This document shows positions 25,505 to 33,743 of a stretch of DNA of 64,000 nt, one piece after another. Made by a program: the position numbers and the translations under genes. The DNA is from Achromobacter xylosoxidans (GTDB lineage Bacteria > Pseudomonadota > Gammaproteobacteria > Burkholderiales > Burkholderiaceae_B): the NCBI RefSeq assembly GCF_002192695.1, contig NZ_MTLG01000074.1, positions 62,001 through 126,000 of the forward strand. Direction: 5' to 3'. Position 1 is the first letter of the stretch, and each line of letters starts with the position of its first letter. The notes under the pieces were generated by a model. The model was given only the letters and a program-made list of their open reading frames with translations. It was not told the DNA's origin and searched no databases.

Positions 25505-26386
25505 CTAAGTCGCCAGCGCTTGCGCCAGCTCCAACGCCCGCGCCAGAAACGCCGACGTGTCATCCTTGCGGTAACTGACGATCACCGGCGACACAAAGGT
25601 ATCGGCGTCGATCGCCACGTGCGCCACATCCTGCCGCTGCAAGCGCTGCACCGACGCCGGCACCACCGTCACGCCCAGCCCCGCCGCCACCAGGCCGATG
25701 GCGGTCTGCAGTTCGTTGGCCTCCTGCACCACTTGCGGCGCATGTCCCGCCGCGCGGAACAAGCCCAGTACATGGTCGGAGAAGTTCGGGCGCGGGCGCG
25801 CCGGATACAGCACGAAGGGTTCGCGCGCCAGGCGCTCGACGGATACCCGCCGCAACCGCGCTATCGGATGGCCCAGCGGCACCGCCGCCATCAGCGCTTC
25901 GGTCATCAGCACGCGCCGCTCGATGGCGGGATCGTCGAACAGGATGCGGCCTATGCCCAGATCGATGCGCCCGGCCTTCAGCGCCTCCAGCTGGGGCAAG
26001 GTGGTCATTTCCGTGAGACCCACCTCGACCTGCGGATCGGCGTTGCGCAGTTGCCGAATCAGCTCCGGCACGAAACCGTAGAGCGTCGACGGCACGAAGC
26101 CTATGCCGAACCAGCGCCGCTGGGTCTGCCCCAGCCGGCGCGTGCCCTCCAGCACCTCTTCCAGGCGCGCGGTCAACAGGCGCGATTGTTCCAGCAGGAA
26201 GCGGCCCGCTTCCGTCAGGCGCAGCGCCCGCGTGGTGCGCTCGAACAGCTGCACGCCGAGTTCTTCCTCGAACAGACGGATCTGGCGGCTGAGCGGCGGT
26301 TGGGCCATGTGCAGCCGGGCGGCCGCGCGGGTGAAGCTGCCTTCTTCCGCCACGGCCTGGAAATAACGCAGTTGCCTCAGTTGCAT
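25505..26386 (-). CDS. LysR-family transcriptional regulator
   Basis: The protein is 293 aa. It begins MQLRQLRYFQAVAEEGSFTR with HTH AAARLHMAQPPLSRQIRLFE (residues about 21-40), the classic CbnR/BenM-like opening. The C-terminal effector-binding domain follows. It is divergent from the Bug gene at 26580, and an ATACC-N5-GGTAT dyad with T-N11-A spacing lies 16-30 bases upstream of its start. It probably controls that Bug gene and itself. Confidence 0.9.
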   Translation of the reverse strand: MQLRQLRYFQAVAEEGSFTRAAARLHMAQPPLSRQIRLFEEELGVQLFERTTRALRLTEAGRFLLEQSRLLTARLEEVLEGTRRLGQTQRRWFGIGFVPSTLYGFVPELIRQLRNADPQVEVGLTEMTTLPQLEALKAGRIDLGIGRILFDDPAIERRVLMTEALMAAVPLGHPIARLRRVSVERLAREPFVLYPARPRPNFSDHVLGLFRAAGHAPQVVQEANELQTAIGLVAAGLGVTVVPASVQRLQRQDVAHVAIDADTFVSPVIVSYRKDDTSAFLARALELAQALAT

Positions 26387-26401
26387 GGCATGGCCTTATA
26401 C

Positions 26402-26416
26402 ATACCATAAAGGTAT
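26402..26416. promoter_or_regulatory. LysR-type T-N11-A box
   Basis: ATACC (26402-26406) and GGTAT (26412-26416) form a perfect inverted repeat with five bases between. This contains the T-N11-A arrangement of LysR operators. It lies between the divergent LysR (start 26386) and Bug (start 26580) genes, close to the regulator, as expected for autorepression and activation of the neighbour. Confidence 0.5.
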
Positions 26417-26579
26417 CAATCAGAACCCATATAGTCTTGGACTCACGGGGAAAACGCAAGCCATACTGAGCCATCGCTCGAACCTGATCGTGGAAAGTAT
26501 GAATCGCGGGACATCTTCCCGTGGTCTGCGGACCATCGGCGCGCGGCGACACAATAATTCCAGCATTACGGAGACCATC

Positions 26580-27566
26580 ATGCGCTTGCGCTCTGCATTC
26601 CAACGACTCGCCCGGGCCTGTGTCGGCCTGGCGCTGCTGGGCGGCGGGTCCGCCGCCCTGGCGCAAACCTATCCGGATCACCCGGTCAAATGGATCGTGC
26701 CCTTCCCGCCCGGCGGCGCGATGGACAGCATCGCCCGCACCCTGGGCGAATCCATGGGCAAGCAGCTCAACACCACCTTCATCGTGGAAAACCGCGCGGG
26801 CGCAGGCGGCAATATCGGCGCGGCCAGCGTGGCCCGCGCCAAGGCCGACGGCTACACCATCCTGATCGTCGCCAACGGCATGGCCGTCAACCCGGCCTTG
26901 TATGCGGACCTGAACTACGACCCGATCAAGGACTTCGCGCCGATCTCGCTGCTGGCCGTGGTGCCCAACGTGCTGGTCACCAATCCCGCGCGCACCGGCG
27001 CCACCAGCGTGCAGGACGTGATCGCCAAGGCCAAGGCGCAGCCCAACCACTACACCTATGCCTCGGCCGGCGTGGGCACGTCCATCCATCTGGCGGGCGA
27101 GCTGTTCCTGTCCATGGCCCAGGTGGACATGCTGCACGTGCCCTACAAGGGCAGCGGCCCCGCCGTCGCCGACCTGCTGGGCGGACAGGTGGACTACATG
27201 TTCGACAGCATCACTTCCGCCAAGCCGCATATCGAAGCCGGCAAGCTGCGCGCGCTGGCGGTGACGACCAGCAAGCGTTCGGCCGCCCTGCCCGATGTGC
27301 CCACCGTGGCGGAAAGCGGATTGCCCGGCTACGAGCTGATGCCCTGGTTCGCGGCCTTCGCCCCCGCCGGCACGCCGCCGGAAGTGGTCGCGAAATTGAA
27401 TGCCGCCATGCGCGCCGCCTTGAACGACGCCAAGGTGCGCGCCACGCTGGACTCCATCGGCGCCGAGCCCATCGGCGGCACGCCGGACGAACTGCGCGAC
27501 CACCTGGCGCGCGAGACCGCGCAATGGAAGACGCTGGTGAAGGAACGCGGCATCAAGATCAATTGA
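26580..27566 (+). CDS. Bug/TctC-family periplasmic binding protein
   Basis: The protein is 328 aa. The ATG at 26580 precedes a signal peptide (ACVGLALLGGGSAALAQ); the frame continues far upstream without plausible coding sequence. Family marks are VKWIVPFPPGGAMDSIARTL, FIVENRAGAGGNIGAA and LHVPYKGSGPAVADLLGG. It is probably a periplasmic carboxylate receptor. It is a single gene under a divergent LysR regulator and has no adjacent transporter membrane subunits. It converges with a LysR gene only ten bases downstream. Confidence 0.9.
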   Translation: MRLRSAFQRLARACVGLALLGGGSAALAQTYPDHPVKWIVPFPPGGAMDSIARTLGESMGKQLNTTFIVENRAGAGGNIGAASVARAKADGYTILIVANGMAVNPALYADLNYDPIKDFAPISLLAVVPNVLVTNPARTGATSVQDVIAKAKAQPNHYTYASAGVGTSIHLAGELFLSMAQVDMLHVPYKGSGPAVADLLGGQVDYMFDSITSAKPHIEAGKLRALAVTTSKRSAALPDVPTVAESGLPGYELMPWFAAFAPAGTPPEVVAKLNAAMRAALNDAKVRATLDSIGAEPIGGTPDELRDHLARETAQWKTLVKERGIKIN

Positions 27567-27576
27567 GGGCGCCAGC

Positions 27577-28521
27577 TCATGCCTTCCGGCCCGCGACAGG
27601 CATGGCGTCCCACGGATACCCATCGAACGTGTCCTTGACCAGCTCCCGCAGCCAGATGATCGCCGGATCCTGGTGAAAGCGCGGATGCCAATGCTGGCGC
27701 AGCGCAAAGGACGGCAGCGGCAGCGGCGGCTCCAGCACCTTGACCACGCCGTAGCCGCCGAACACATTGCCCAATTCCTGCGGCACGGTGGCGATCAGGT
27801 CCGGGTGCTGGTCCAGCAATAGCGGCACCACCAGGAAGTGCGGCGTGGACAGGAAGACGTTGCGCTTGACGCCCTGCTCTTCCAGCGCGCTGTCATAGGC
27901 TTCGGACGAGCGTCCGGCCAAGGTCACCACGATCTGCGGCATGCGCTGAAACTGTTCCAGCGTCAGCTCGTCGCCCACCTCCTTGTTCTTCACGCTGACC
28001 AGGGTCACGAAGCGGTGCATGAAGAGCTGCTGCTGGAACAGGCCCTGCGGCGCCGCGCGCAGCGATCCCAGCACCAGATCCACCTCGCCCGAGGCCAATA
28101 GCGGCTCGACCTGCTGCAGCGGCACCTGGCGCGTGCGCAGGGTGCAGTGCGGCGCCAGTTCCCGCAGGCGCTTGATCAGCGGCGGCAGGAACACCAGCTC
28201 GCCCATGTCCGTCATGCACAAGGTGAACACGCGCATGGCCGAGGCCGGATCGAACTGCGCCTGCGACAGCACCTGTCCGCGTATGGTCGCCATCAGCGCC
28301 AGGATGGTGGGCGCCAGGCTCTCGGACTTGGGCGTGGGCTGCATGCCCTGGCCGGTCTTCACGAACAGCGGATCGTCGAAGAACGCGCGCAAGCGGTTCA
28401 CGGCGTGGCTCATGGCGCTTTGCGACAGGCCGAGCTGTTCGCCGGCGCGGGTCACGCTGCGCTCGCGCATCAAGCTGTCGAAGACGGCAAGCAGGTTGAG
28501 ATCTAGTTTCTCGTTATGCAT
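27577..28521 (-). CDS. LysR-family transcriptional regulator (NahR/NodD-like N-terminus)
   Basis: The protein is 314 aa from ATG 28521; in-frame Mets at 28530 and 28548 are possible. The opening LDLNLLAVFDSLMRERSVTR, then LSQSAMSHAVNRLRAFFDDP and LFVKTGQGM, is characteristic of the NahR/NodD/LinR branch, which often responds to aromatic compounds. It is divergent from the binding protein and Rieske oxygenase operon beginning at 28629, with 107 bases shared upstream DNA, and is its likely activator. Confidence 0.88.
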   Translation of the reverse strand: MHNEKLDLNLLAVFDSLMRERSVTRAGEQLGLSQSAMSHAVNRLRAFFDDPLFVKTGQGMQPTPKSESLAPTILALMATIRGQVLSQAQFDPASAMRVFTLCMTDMGELVFLPPLIKRLRELAPHCTLRTRQVPLQQVEPLLASGEVDLVLGSLRAAPQGLFQQQLFMHRFVTLVSVKNKEVGDELTLEQFQRMPQIVVTLAGRSSEAYDSALEEQGVKRNVFLSTPHFLVVPLLLDQHPDLIATVPQELGNVFGGYGVVKVLEPPLPLPSFALRQHWHPRFHQDPAIIWLRELVKDTFDGYPWDAMPVAGRKA

Positions 28522-28628
28522 AGCGTGCATTTCCAGAATCAGGCTCATGACATTGACGCATATTCCGCCGCTATCTATCGTCTTGTCAAACGCCGCGCAG
28601 ACCGGCGTTTCCACAAGGAGACAAAATC

Positions 28629-29786
28629 TTGAAACCCCTTCTACACCCCGTGCGCGCGGTGCTGGTTTCGTGCGCCCTGCTGTCCTGTAGCGCCGCCTCG
28701 GCCGATGTCGGCGTCGGCGTCATCCTGTCGCTCACCGGCCCGGCCGCCTCGCTGGGCGGCCCGGCCAAGAACGCCATCGACCTGCTGCCGCGCGAGATCG
28801 CGGGCGAAGCGGTGCGCTACATCGTGCTGGACGACGCCTCGGACGCCACCGGCGCCGCCCGCGCCTTCCGCAGGTTGGTCGACGAGCACAACGTGGACGT
28901 GGTGCTGGGCACCTCGGTCACGCCCGCCACCCTGACGCTGCTGCCCATCGCCCAGGAGAAGAAGGTGCCGCTCATGAGCCTGGCGGCCGGGGCCAAGCTA
29001 GTCGAACCCATGGACCCGCAGCGCCACTGGGTGTTCAAGGTGGTACAGAACGAAAACCTGATGGTCGCCAGCACCGTCGCGCACATGCAGGCCGCCGGCG
29101 TGAAGACGTTGGGCTACATCGGCTTTGCGGACGCCTACGGCGACAGCTGGCTGGCCGAAGTTTCCGCGCAGGCGCAGCGCGCCGGCATCAAGCTGGTCGC
29201 CACGGAACGCTACGTAAAAACGGACACCAGCGTCACGGCGCAGACCCTGAAGCTGCTGGCCGCCAGGCCGGACGCGGTCATCGTGGCGGCGTCCGGCACG
29301 CCTGGGGCGCTGCCGCAGAAGTCCCTGCGCGAGCGCGGCTATGCCGGCCGCATCTACCAGACCTACGGCATCGCCAACCGCGAGTTCCTGCGCATCGCAG
29401 GCAAGGACGCCGAGGGCGCGCTGTTCGCCGTGGGCCCGGTCGTGGTTGCCAGCCAGCTGGACGAGGCCAACCCGATACGCGCCGTCGCCCTGGACCTGAC
29501 GCAGCGCTACGAAGCCGCCCACGGCAAGGACTCCATGTCGGTGTTCGCGGCCAATGCCTGGGATGCCGGCATCGTGCTGCAACAGGCATTGAAGGCCACC
29601 TTGCCCAAGGCCAGGCCGGGCACGCCGGAATTCCGGGCCGGCCTGCGCGATGCGCTGGAGGCCACCCGCGACGCCGTCACCTCGCAAGGCGTGTCCACCA
29701 TGTCGCCCGCCGACCACGTGGGCTATGACGAGCGCGCCGCTGTCATGGTGCAGATCAAGGACGGCGCCTGGCGCTACGTCAAATAA
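28629..29786 (+). CDS. Type-1 periplasmic ligand-binding protein (LivK-like)
   Basis: The protein is 385 aa. It starts with TTG at 28629, supported by AAGGAGA seven bases upstream (28615-28621) and a signal peptide ending SCSAASAD. The fold begins VGVGVILSLTGPAASLGGPAK, as in branched-chain amino-acid and aromatic-acid receptors, with VDVVLGTSVTPATL and IGFADAYGDSWLAE following. No LivH/M/G/F genes accompany it. Its position just ahead of an aromatic demethylase pair suggests the ligand is an aromatic acid, delivered to an ABC system encoded elsewhere. Confidence 0.85.
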   Translation: MKPLLHPVRAVLVSCALLSCSAASADVGVGVILSLTGPAASLGGPAKNAIDLLPREIAGEAVRYIVLDDASDATGAARAFRRLVDEHNVDVVLGTSVTPATLTLLPIAQEKKVPLMSLAAGAKLVEPMDPQRHWVFKVVQNENLMVASTVAHMQAAGVKTLGYIGFADAYGDSWLAEVSAQAQRAGIKLVATERYVKTDTSVTAQTLKLLAARPDAVIVAASGTPGALPQKSLRERGYAGRIYQTYGIANREFLRIAGKDAEGALFAVGPVVVASQLDEANPIRAVALDLTQRYEAAHGKDSMSVFAANAWDAGIVLQQALKATLPKARPGTPEFRAGLRDALEATRDAVTSQGVSTMSPADHVGYDERAAVMVQIKDGAWRYVK

Positions 29787-29801
29787 CACAGGAGCAAACC
29801 C

Positions 29802-30869
29802 ATGTTCATCAAAAACACCTGGTACGTCGCGGCCTGGGACCAGGAAGTCAGCGCCGACGGCCTGTTCTCGCGCACCATCACCGGCGTGCCCGTGCTGATG
29901 TACCGCGACGGCGCCGGCCGGCTGGTGGCGCTGGAAGACCGCTGCTGCCATCGCGGCGCGCCCTTGTCGGTGGGACGGCGCGAAGGCGATTGCGTGCGCT
30001 GCATGTACCACGGCCTGAAGTTCGACCCCACCGGCGCCTGTGTCGAGGCCCCGGCGCAGGCCCGCATTCCGCCGCAGGCCAGGGTGCGGACCTTTCCGGT
30101 GGTGGAACGGCACCGCTGGATCTGGATCTGGATGGGCGATCCGGAACGCGCCGATCCGGCCCTCATCCCCGACACGCAATGGCTGGACCATCCCGATTGG
30201 CGCAGCCTGGACGGCTATATCCATTACGACGTCAACTATCTGCTGATCGCCGACAACCTGCTCGATTTCTCGCACCTGCCCTTCGTGCACCCGACCACGC
30301 TGGGCGGCAGCGAAGACTATGCCTCGGTCTCGCCCAAGGTCGACCGGCTGCCCGACGGCGTGCGCATCACGCGCTGGACGCTCAATACCGAGGCGCCCGC
30401 CTTCGCCAAGAAAGTCCGCGAGTGGCCGGGCCTGGTGGACCGCTGGAACATCTACAACTTCACGCTGCCCGGCATCCTGTTGATGGATTCGGGCATGGCC
30501 CCGGCCGGCGGCGGCGCGCAGGAAGGCAATCGCGCCGGCGCGATCGAATTCCGCGGCTGCCAGGCCCTGACGCCCGAAACCGCGACCTCGACCCATTACT
30601 TCTTCGCGCATCCGCACAACTTCTCGATCGACCGGCCGGAAATCACCGCGTCGATCCACCAGAGCGTGGTGGATGCCTTCGACGAAGACCGCGACATCAT
30701 CACCGCGCAGCAGCGCTCCCTGTCCCTGGCGCCGGACTTCAAGATGGTGCCGCTGTCCATCGACGCCGCGCTGTCCCAGTTCCGCTGGGTGGTGGCGCGC
30801 CGCGTCGAGGAAGAGCAGCAGGCGGCGGCTGGCGCGTCGGGCGCGCGTGCCGCACAGGCGGTGGCCTGA
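29802..30869 (+). CDS. Rieske-type aromatic oxygenase, vanillate O-demethylase oxygenase-like
   Basis: The protein is 355 aa, the usual length for VanA-type oxygenases. The Rieske [2Fe-2S] ligands are CCHRG (C48, H50) and CMYHG (C67, H70). The mononuclear iron site is in NLLDFSHLPFVH (two His). The C-terminal half has the VanA-like DEDRDIITAQQRSL stretch. It would hydroxylate and demethylate a methoxy- or related aromatic acid in the cytoplasm using electrons from the reductase encoded one base downstream. The exact substrate is not fixed by sequence. Confidence 0.9.
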   Translation: MFIKNTWYVAAWDQEVSADGLFSRTITGVPVLMYRDGAGRLVALEDRCCHRGAPLSVGRREGDCVRCMYHGLKFDPTGACVEAPAQARIPPQARVRTFPVVERHRWIWIWMGDPERADPALIPDTQWLDHPDWRSLDGYIHYDVNYLLIADNLLDFSHLPFVHPTTLGGSEDYASVSPKVDRLPDGVRITRWTLNTEAPAFAKKVREWPGLVDRWNIYNFTLPGILLMDSGMAPAGGGAQEGNRAGAIEFRGCQALTPETATSTHYFFAHPHNFSIDRPEITASIHQSVVDAFDEDRDIITAQQRSLSLAPDFKMVPLSIDAALSQFRWVVARRVEEEQQAAAGASGARAAQAVA

Positions 30870-30870
30870 G

Positions 30871-31821
30871 ATGCGGCGACTAGTCGTCAGCCGCATCGTG
30901 CGCGAGGCGCGCGGCGTGCTCGGCCTGCATCTGCGCAGTCCCGACGGCGCCATGCTGCCGGCCTTCGAGGCCGGCGCGCATGTGGATGTGGCGTTGGGCA
31001 ATGGCCTGGTCAGGCAGTATTCCCTTTGCGGCGACCCGACGGAACTGGGCGTCTACCGGCTGGGCATAGGCCTGGCGGCCGATACGCGCGGCGGCTCGCG
31101 CTACGTCCATGAACAGCTGCGCGAGGGCGACCTGGTGGATATCGGCGAGCCCAGGCAATTGTTCGGGCTGAACGCGCAGGCCGCCGGCCATGTCTTCATC
31201 GCGGGCGGCATAGGCATCACGCCCATCCTCAGCATGATCCATGCATGCGTCAGGCGCGGCGAGCCCTGGCGGCTGCTGTACTGCGTGCGCGACCGCGACG
31301 CGGCCGCCTACCTGCCTGAACTCGCCAGCCACGGCGAGCGCGTGGCGCTGCATGTCGACAGCGAACAAGGCGGCGCGCGCTGCGACCTCGACGCCTATCT
31401 GGGCGCGCTGGCGGAACCGGGTATGCATGTCTATTGCTGCGGGCCCGGGCCGTTGATGGATGCGGTGGCCGCAGCCTGTGCACGCGGCGCCATCGCCCCG
31501 GCGCGCGTGCATTTCGAGCGCTTTGCCGCCAGCGCGCCCGCCACGGCCGAACCCGGCTCGGCTTTCATGCTGCGGCTCGCGCGCAGCGGCGGCTGCCACG
31601 AAGTGCCCGCGGACAAGTCGGTGCTGGACGTGCTGGAAGCGGCCGGCGTCGCCTGGCCGTACTCCTGCCGCGAAGGCCTGTGCCGCAGCTGCGAAGCGGG
31701 CGTGCTGTCCGGCGAGGTCGACCACCGCGACTACGTGCTCAGCGACGAGGAACGCGCCGCCAACCGCAGCATGATGGTTTGCGTGTCGCGCGGCTGCGGC
31801 ACGCTGGAGCTGGACGTCTAG
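30871..31821 (+). CDS. Oxygenase reductase, VanB-like (FMN/NAD and plant-type ferredoxin)
   Basis: The protein is 316 aa, starting at ATG 30871 just after the oxygenase stop. Order of domains: flavin-binding barrel with RQYSLCGDP (about 49-57), NAD domain with FIAGGIGITPILSMI (about 109-123) and CCGPGPLMDAV, and a C-terminal [2Fe-2S] domain with CREGLCRSCEAG and a fourth Cys in MMVCVSRGCG. This is the class IA reductase layout that feeds VanA-type oxygenases. Its stop overlaps the convergent GntR stop (CTAG). Confidence 0.92.
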   Translation: MRRLVVSRIVREARGVLGLHLRSPDGAMLPAFEAGAHVDVALGNGLVRQYSLCGDPTELGVYRLGIGLAADTRGGSRYVHEQLREGDLVDIGEPRQLFGLNAQAAGHVFIAGGIGITPILSMIHACVRRGEPWRLLYCVRDRDAAAYLPELASHGERVALHVDSEQGGARCDLDAYLGALAEPGMHVYCCGPGPLMDAVAAACARGAIAPARVHFERFAASAPATAEPGSAFMLRLARSGGCHEVPADKSVLDVLEAAGVAWPYSCREGLCRSCEAGVLSGEVDHRDYVLSDEERAANRSMMVCVSRGCGTLELDV

Positions 31822-32546
31822 GCAGGTTGCTGCAGGGCCGACGCATCCAGCAGATGGTCGACGATGGCGAGTATCTGCTCGGCGGCTTCGCCGATGTGCC
31901 GCTCCAGCGCGGCCTCGGCGTCTTCGGCCCGGCCCTGCCGCGCCAGCGCGATCAGCTGGCTGTGCTCGTCGTGGGCCTGCTGGCGGATCGGCGCGTTGAC
32001 GATCTGGAAGCGGAAATAGCGTTCGGATTTTTCGTGCAGCGCGCGCACCATGGCCAGCGCCGCGGGCCGTTGCGCCGAGCGGTACAGCAGTTCGTGCAGC
32101 TGCCAGTTCAGGCGCCCCCATTGCTCGGGCTCGGCCGTGTCCATCTGCGCCACCACCTGGCTCGCCAGGTCCAGGTCCTGGGTCTCGCGTTGCTGCACGG
32201 CCAGGCGCAACAGCCACGGCTCCAGCCGCAGGCGGATGTCGAAGAACTCCTGCACCTCGGCGCGCGACAGCATGGAGACGTAGGCGCCGCGGTGCGGAAT
32301 CATGTCGATCAGCCCTTCGGCGCTGAGCTGGCGGATGGCCTCGCGCACGGGCAGGCGGCTCACCCCCAGTTCCTCGGCGAACAGTTCCTGGCGCAGCGCG
32401 GAACCGGGGGGAATCGCGCCGGACAGGATGCGGTCGCGCAGTTCGTCGACCACCAGTTCGACAGCGGTCTTGCGCACGAGGCGGCCGGGACTGGCGGCCT
32501 GGGAACGGGACGGGTTGGAGGCGGAAAGCGGCGAATTCTGGGACAT
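31818..32546 (-). CDS. GntR-family regulator, FCD subfamily
   Basis: The protein is 242 aa from ATG 32546; longer starts add unlikely sequence. The winged HTH is visible in ELRDRILSGAIPPGSALRQE then LGVSRLPVREAIRQLSAEGL. The FCD effector domain carries the usual metal-binding His and Asp/Arg residues (FFDIRLRLEP, HELLY, DEHSQLI). It is divergent from the DHDPS-family gene at 32825, with TTGGATCCAA-type palindromes between them. It probably represses the sugar-acid genes until a keto-acid effector binds. Confidence 0.9.
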   Translation of the reverse strand: MSQNSPLSASNPSRSQAASPGRLVRKTAVELVVDELRDRILSGAIPPGSALRQELFAEELGVSRLPVREAIRQLSAEGLIDMIPHRGAYVSMLSRAEVQEFFDIRLRLEPWLLRLAVQQRETQDLDLASQVVAQMDTAEPEQWGRLNWQLHELLYRSAQRPAALAMVRALHEKSERYFRFQIVNAPIRQQAHDEHSQLIALARQGRAEDAEAALERHIGEAAEQILAIVDHLLDASALQQPA

Positions 32547-32670
32547 GAAACCTGCCTGGTTGCACCGTGCGGCGGGAGCGGCACGGCAGGACTGAGTGGA
32601 AAACAGGGCCGCCATGCCCAGGAAAACCCCGAGAGACAGTCGGCGCCCACAGCCCTTTTAATGTGAGTAT

Positions 32671-32681
32671 ATTGGATCCAT
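32671..32681. promoter_or_regulatory. GntR operator candidate, site 1
   Basis: ATTGGATCCAT contains the 8-bp palindrome TGGATCCA (32673-32680). It repeats the core of the second site 80 bases away and lies in the 278-base region between the divergent GntR and DHDPS-family genes. Confidence 0.5.
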
Positions 32682-32753
32682 GATCCAGTTCAAGCCAGCG
32701 CCCCCAAGGGACTGGTCCGAGGCCTCCGCCTCGTTTTTTTAAGCCCCATATTT

Positions 32754-32770
32754 TTGGATCCAATATCCAA
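32754..32770. promoter_or_regulatory. GntR operator candidate, site 2
   Basis: A perfect palindrome TTGGATCCAA (32754-32763) runs into a second half-site ATATCCAA (32763-32770). The same TTGGAT core appears at 32672. It lies about 55-70 bases ahead of the DHDPS-family start at 32825. Symmetry and duplication fit an FCD-GntR operator; binding is inferred. Confidence 0.55.
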
Positions 32771-32824
32771 TAACCAGAATCCGCTCCATTACAACCGGAC
32801 GGACCACGCATCAGGAGCCGCAGC

Positions 32825-33727
32825 ATGAGCATTCAATGGCAAGGCGTATTCCCCGCCGTCACCACCAAGCTGAAACCCGATTTTTCGCTGGACCTGGAGG
32901 CTATCCGCCAGGGGCTGGAACGCCTGATCGAGAACGGCGTGGGCGGCGTGGTGATGATGGGCATGGTGGGCGAAAACGCCCAGCTCTCGCCCGAAGAAAA
33001 ATTGCAGGTGCTGCGCACCGCCGTGGACACCGTGCGCGGCCGGGTGCCGGTGATTTCCGGCGTGGCGGAAACCGGCACCGCGCGCGCCGCCGCCTTTGCG
33101 CAGGAAGCCGAGCGCATCGGCGTGAACGGCCTGATGGTATTCCCCGGCCTGACCTACAAATCCGACGGCCGCGAGACCGTGGCCTTCTACCGCGCAGTGG
33201 CGCGCGCCAGCGCCCTGCCCATCCTGCTCTACAACAACCCGCGCGGCTACGGCGTGGACCTGACGCCGGACCTGGTGGCCGAATTGCTGGAAGAGCCGAC
33301 CATCGTCGCCATCAAAGAAGAGTCCTACGACACCACCCGCGTGACCGACCTGATCACGCGCTTTGGCGACCGTCTGGCCGTGGTCTGCGGCGTGGACGAC
33401 CTGATCCTGGAAAGCGCCGCGCTGGGCGTGACCGCGTGGGTGTCGGGCATGGCCAACGCGGTGCCCAAGGCTTCCGTCGACCTGCTGAAGCTGGCCGTCG
33501 AGGGCGATTTCGCGCGGGCCCGCAAGCTTTACGCCGCGTTGACGCCGCTGTTCCACCTGGACACGGTGGTCAAGCTGGTGCAGCACATCAAGCTGGCCGA
33601 ACATCTGATCACCGGCAGCGCCGAAACCGTCAAGCCCCCGCGCCTGGACCTGGCCGGGGCCGAACGCGAACGCACCATCGCCATCACCAAGCAGACGCTC
33701 GCGGATCTTTCCGCCCTGGGTTACTGA
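32825..33727 (+). CDS. DHDPS/NAL-family aldolase or dehydratase
   Basis: The protein is 300 aa, a TIM barrel. The phosphate/carboxylate loop GMVGENAQLS matches the GxxGE motif. The catalytic Tyr is in LLYNNPRGYG and the Schiff-base Lys in VAIKEESYD (about residue 160). The genomic setting, with a sugar-acid dehydratase and Bug receptors instead of lysine-biosynthesis genes, argues for a 2-keto-3-deoxy-sugar-acid aldolase or dehydratase rather than DapA. Control by the divergent GntR protein is likely. A Bug gene follows 16 bases later. Confidence 0.88.
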   Translation: MSIQWQGVFPAVTTKLKPDFSLDLEAIRQGLERLIENGVGGVVMMGMVGENAQLSPEEKLQVLRTAVDTVRGRVPVISGVAETGTARAAAFAQEAERIGVNGLMVFPGLTYKSDGRETVAFYRAVARASALPILLYNNPRGYGVDLTPDLVAELLEEPTIVAIKEESYDTTRVTDLITRFGDRLAVVCGVDDLILESAALGVTAWVSGMANAVPKASVDLLKLAVEGDFARARKLYAALTPLFHLDTVVKLVQHIKLAEHLITGSAETVKPPRLDLAGAERERTIAITKQTLADLSALGY

Positions 33728-33743
33728 TACCGGAGCCGCCACC

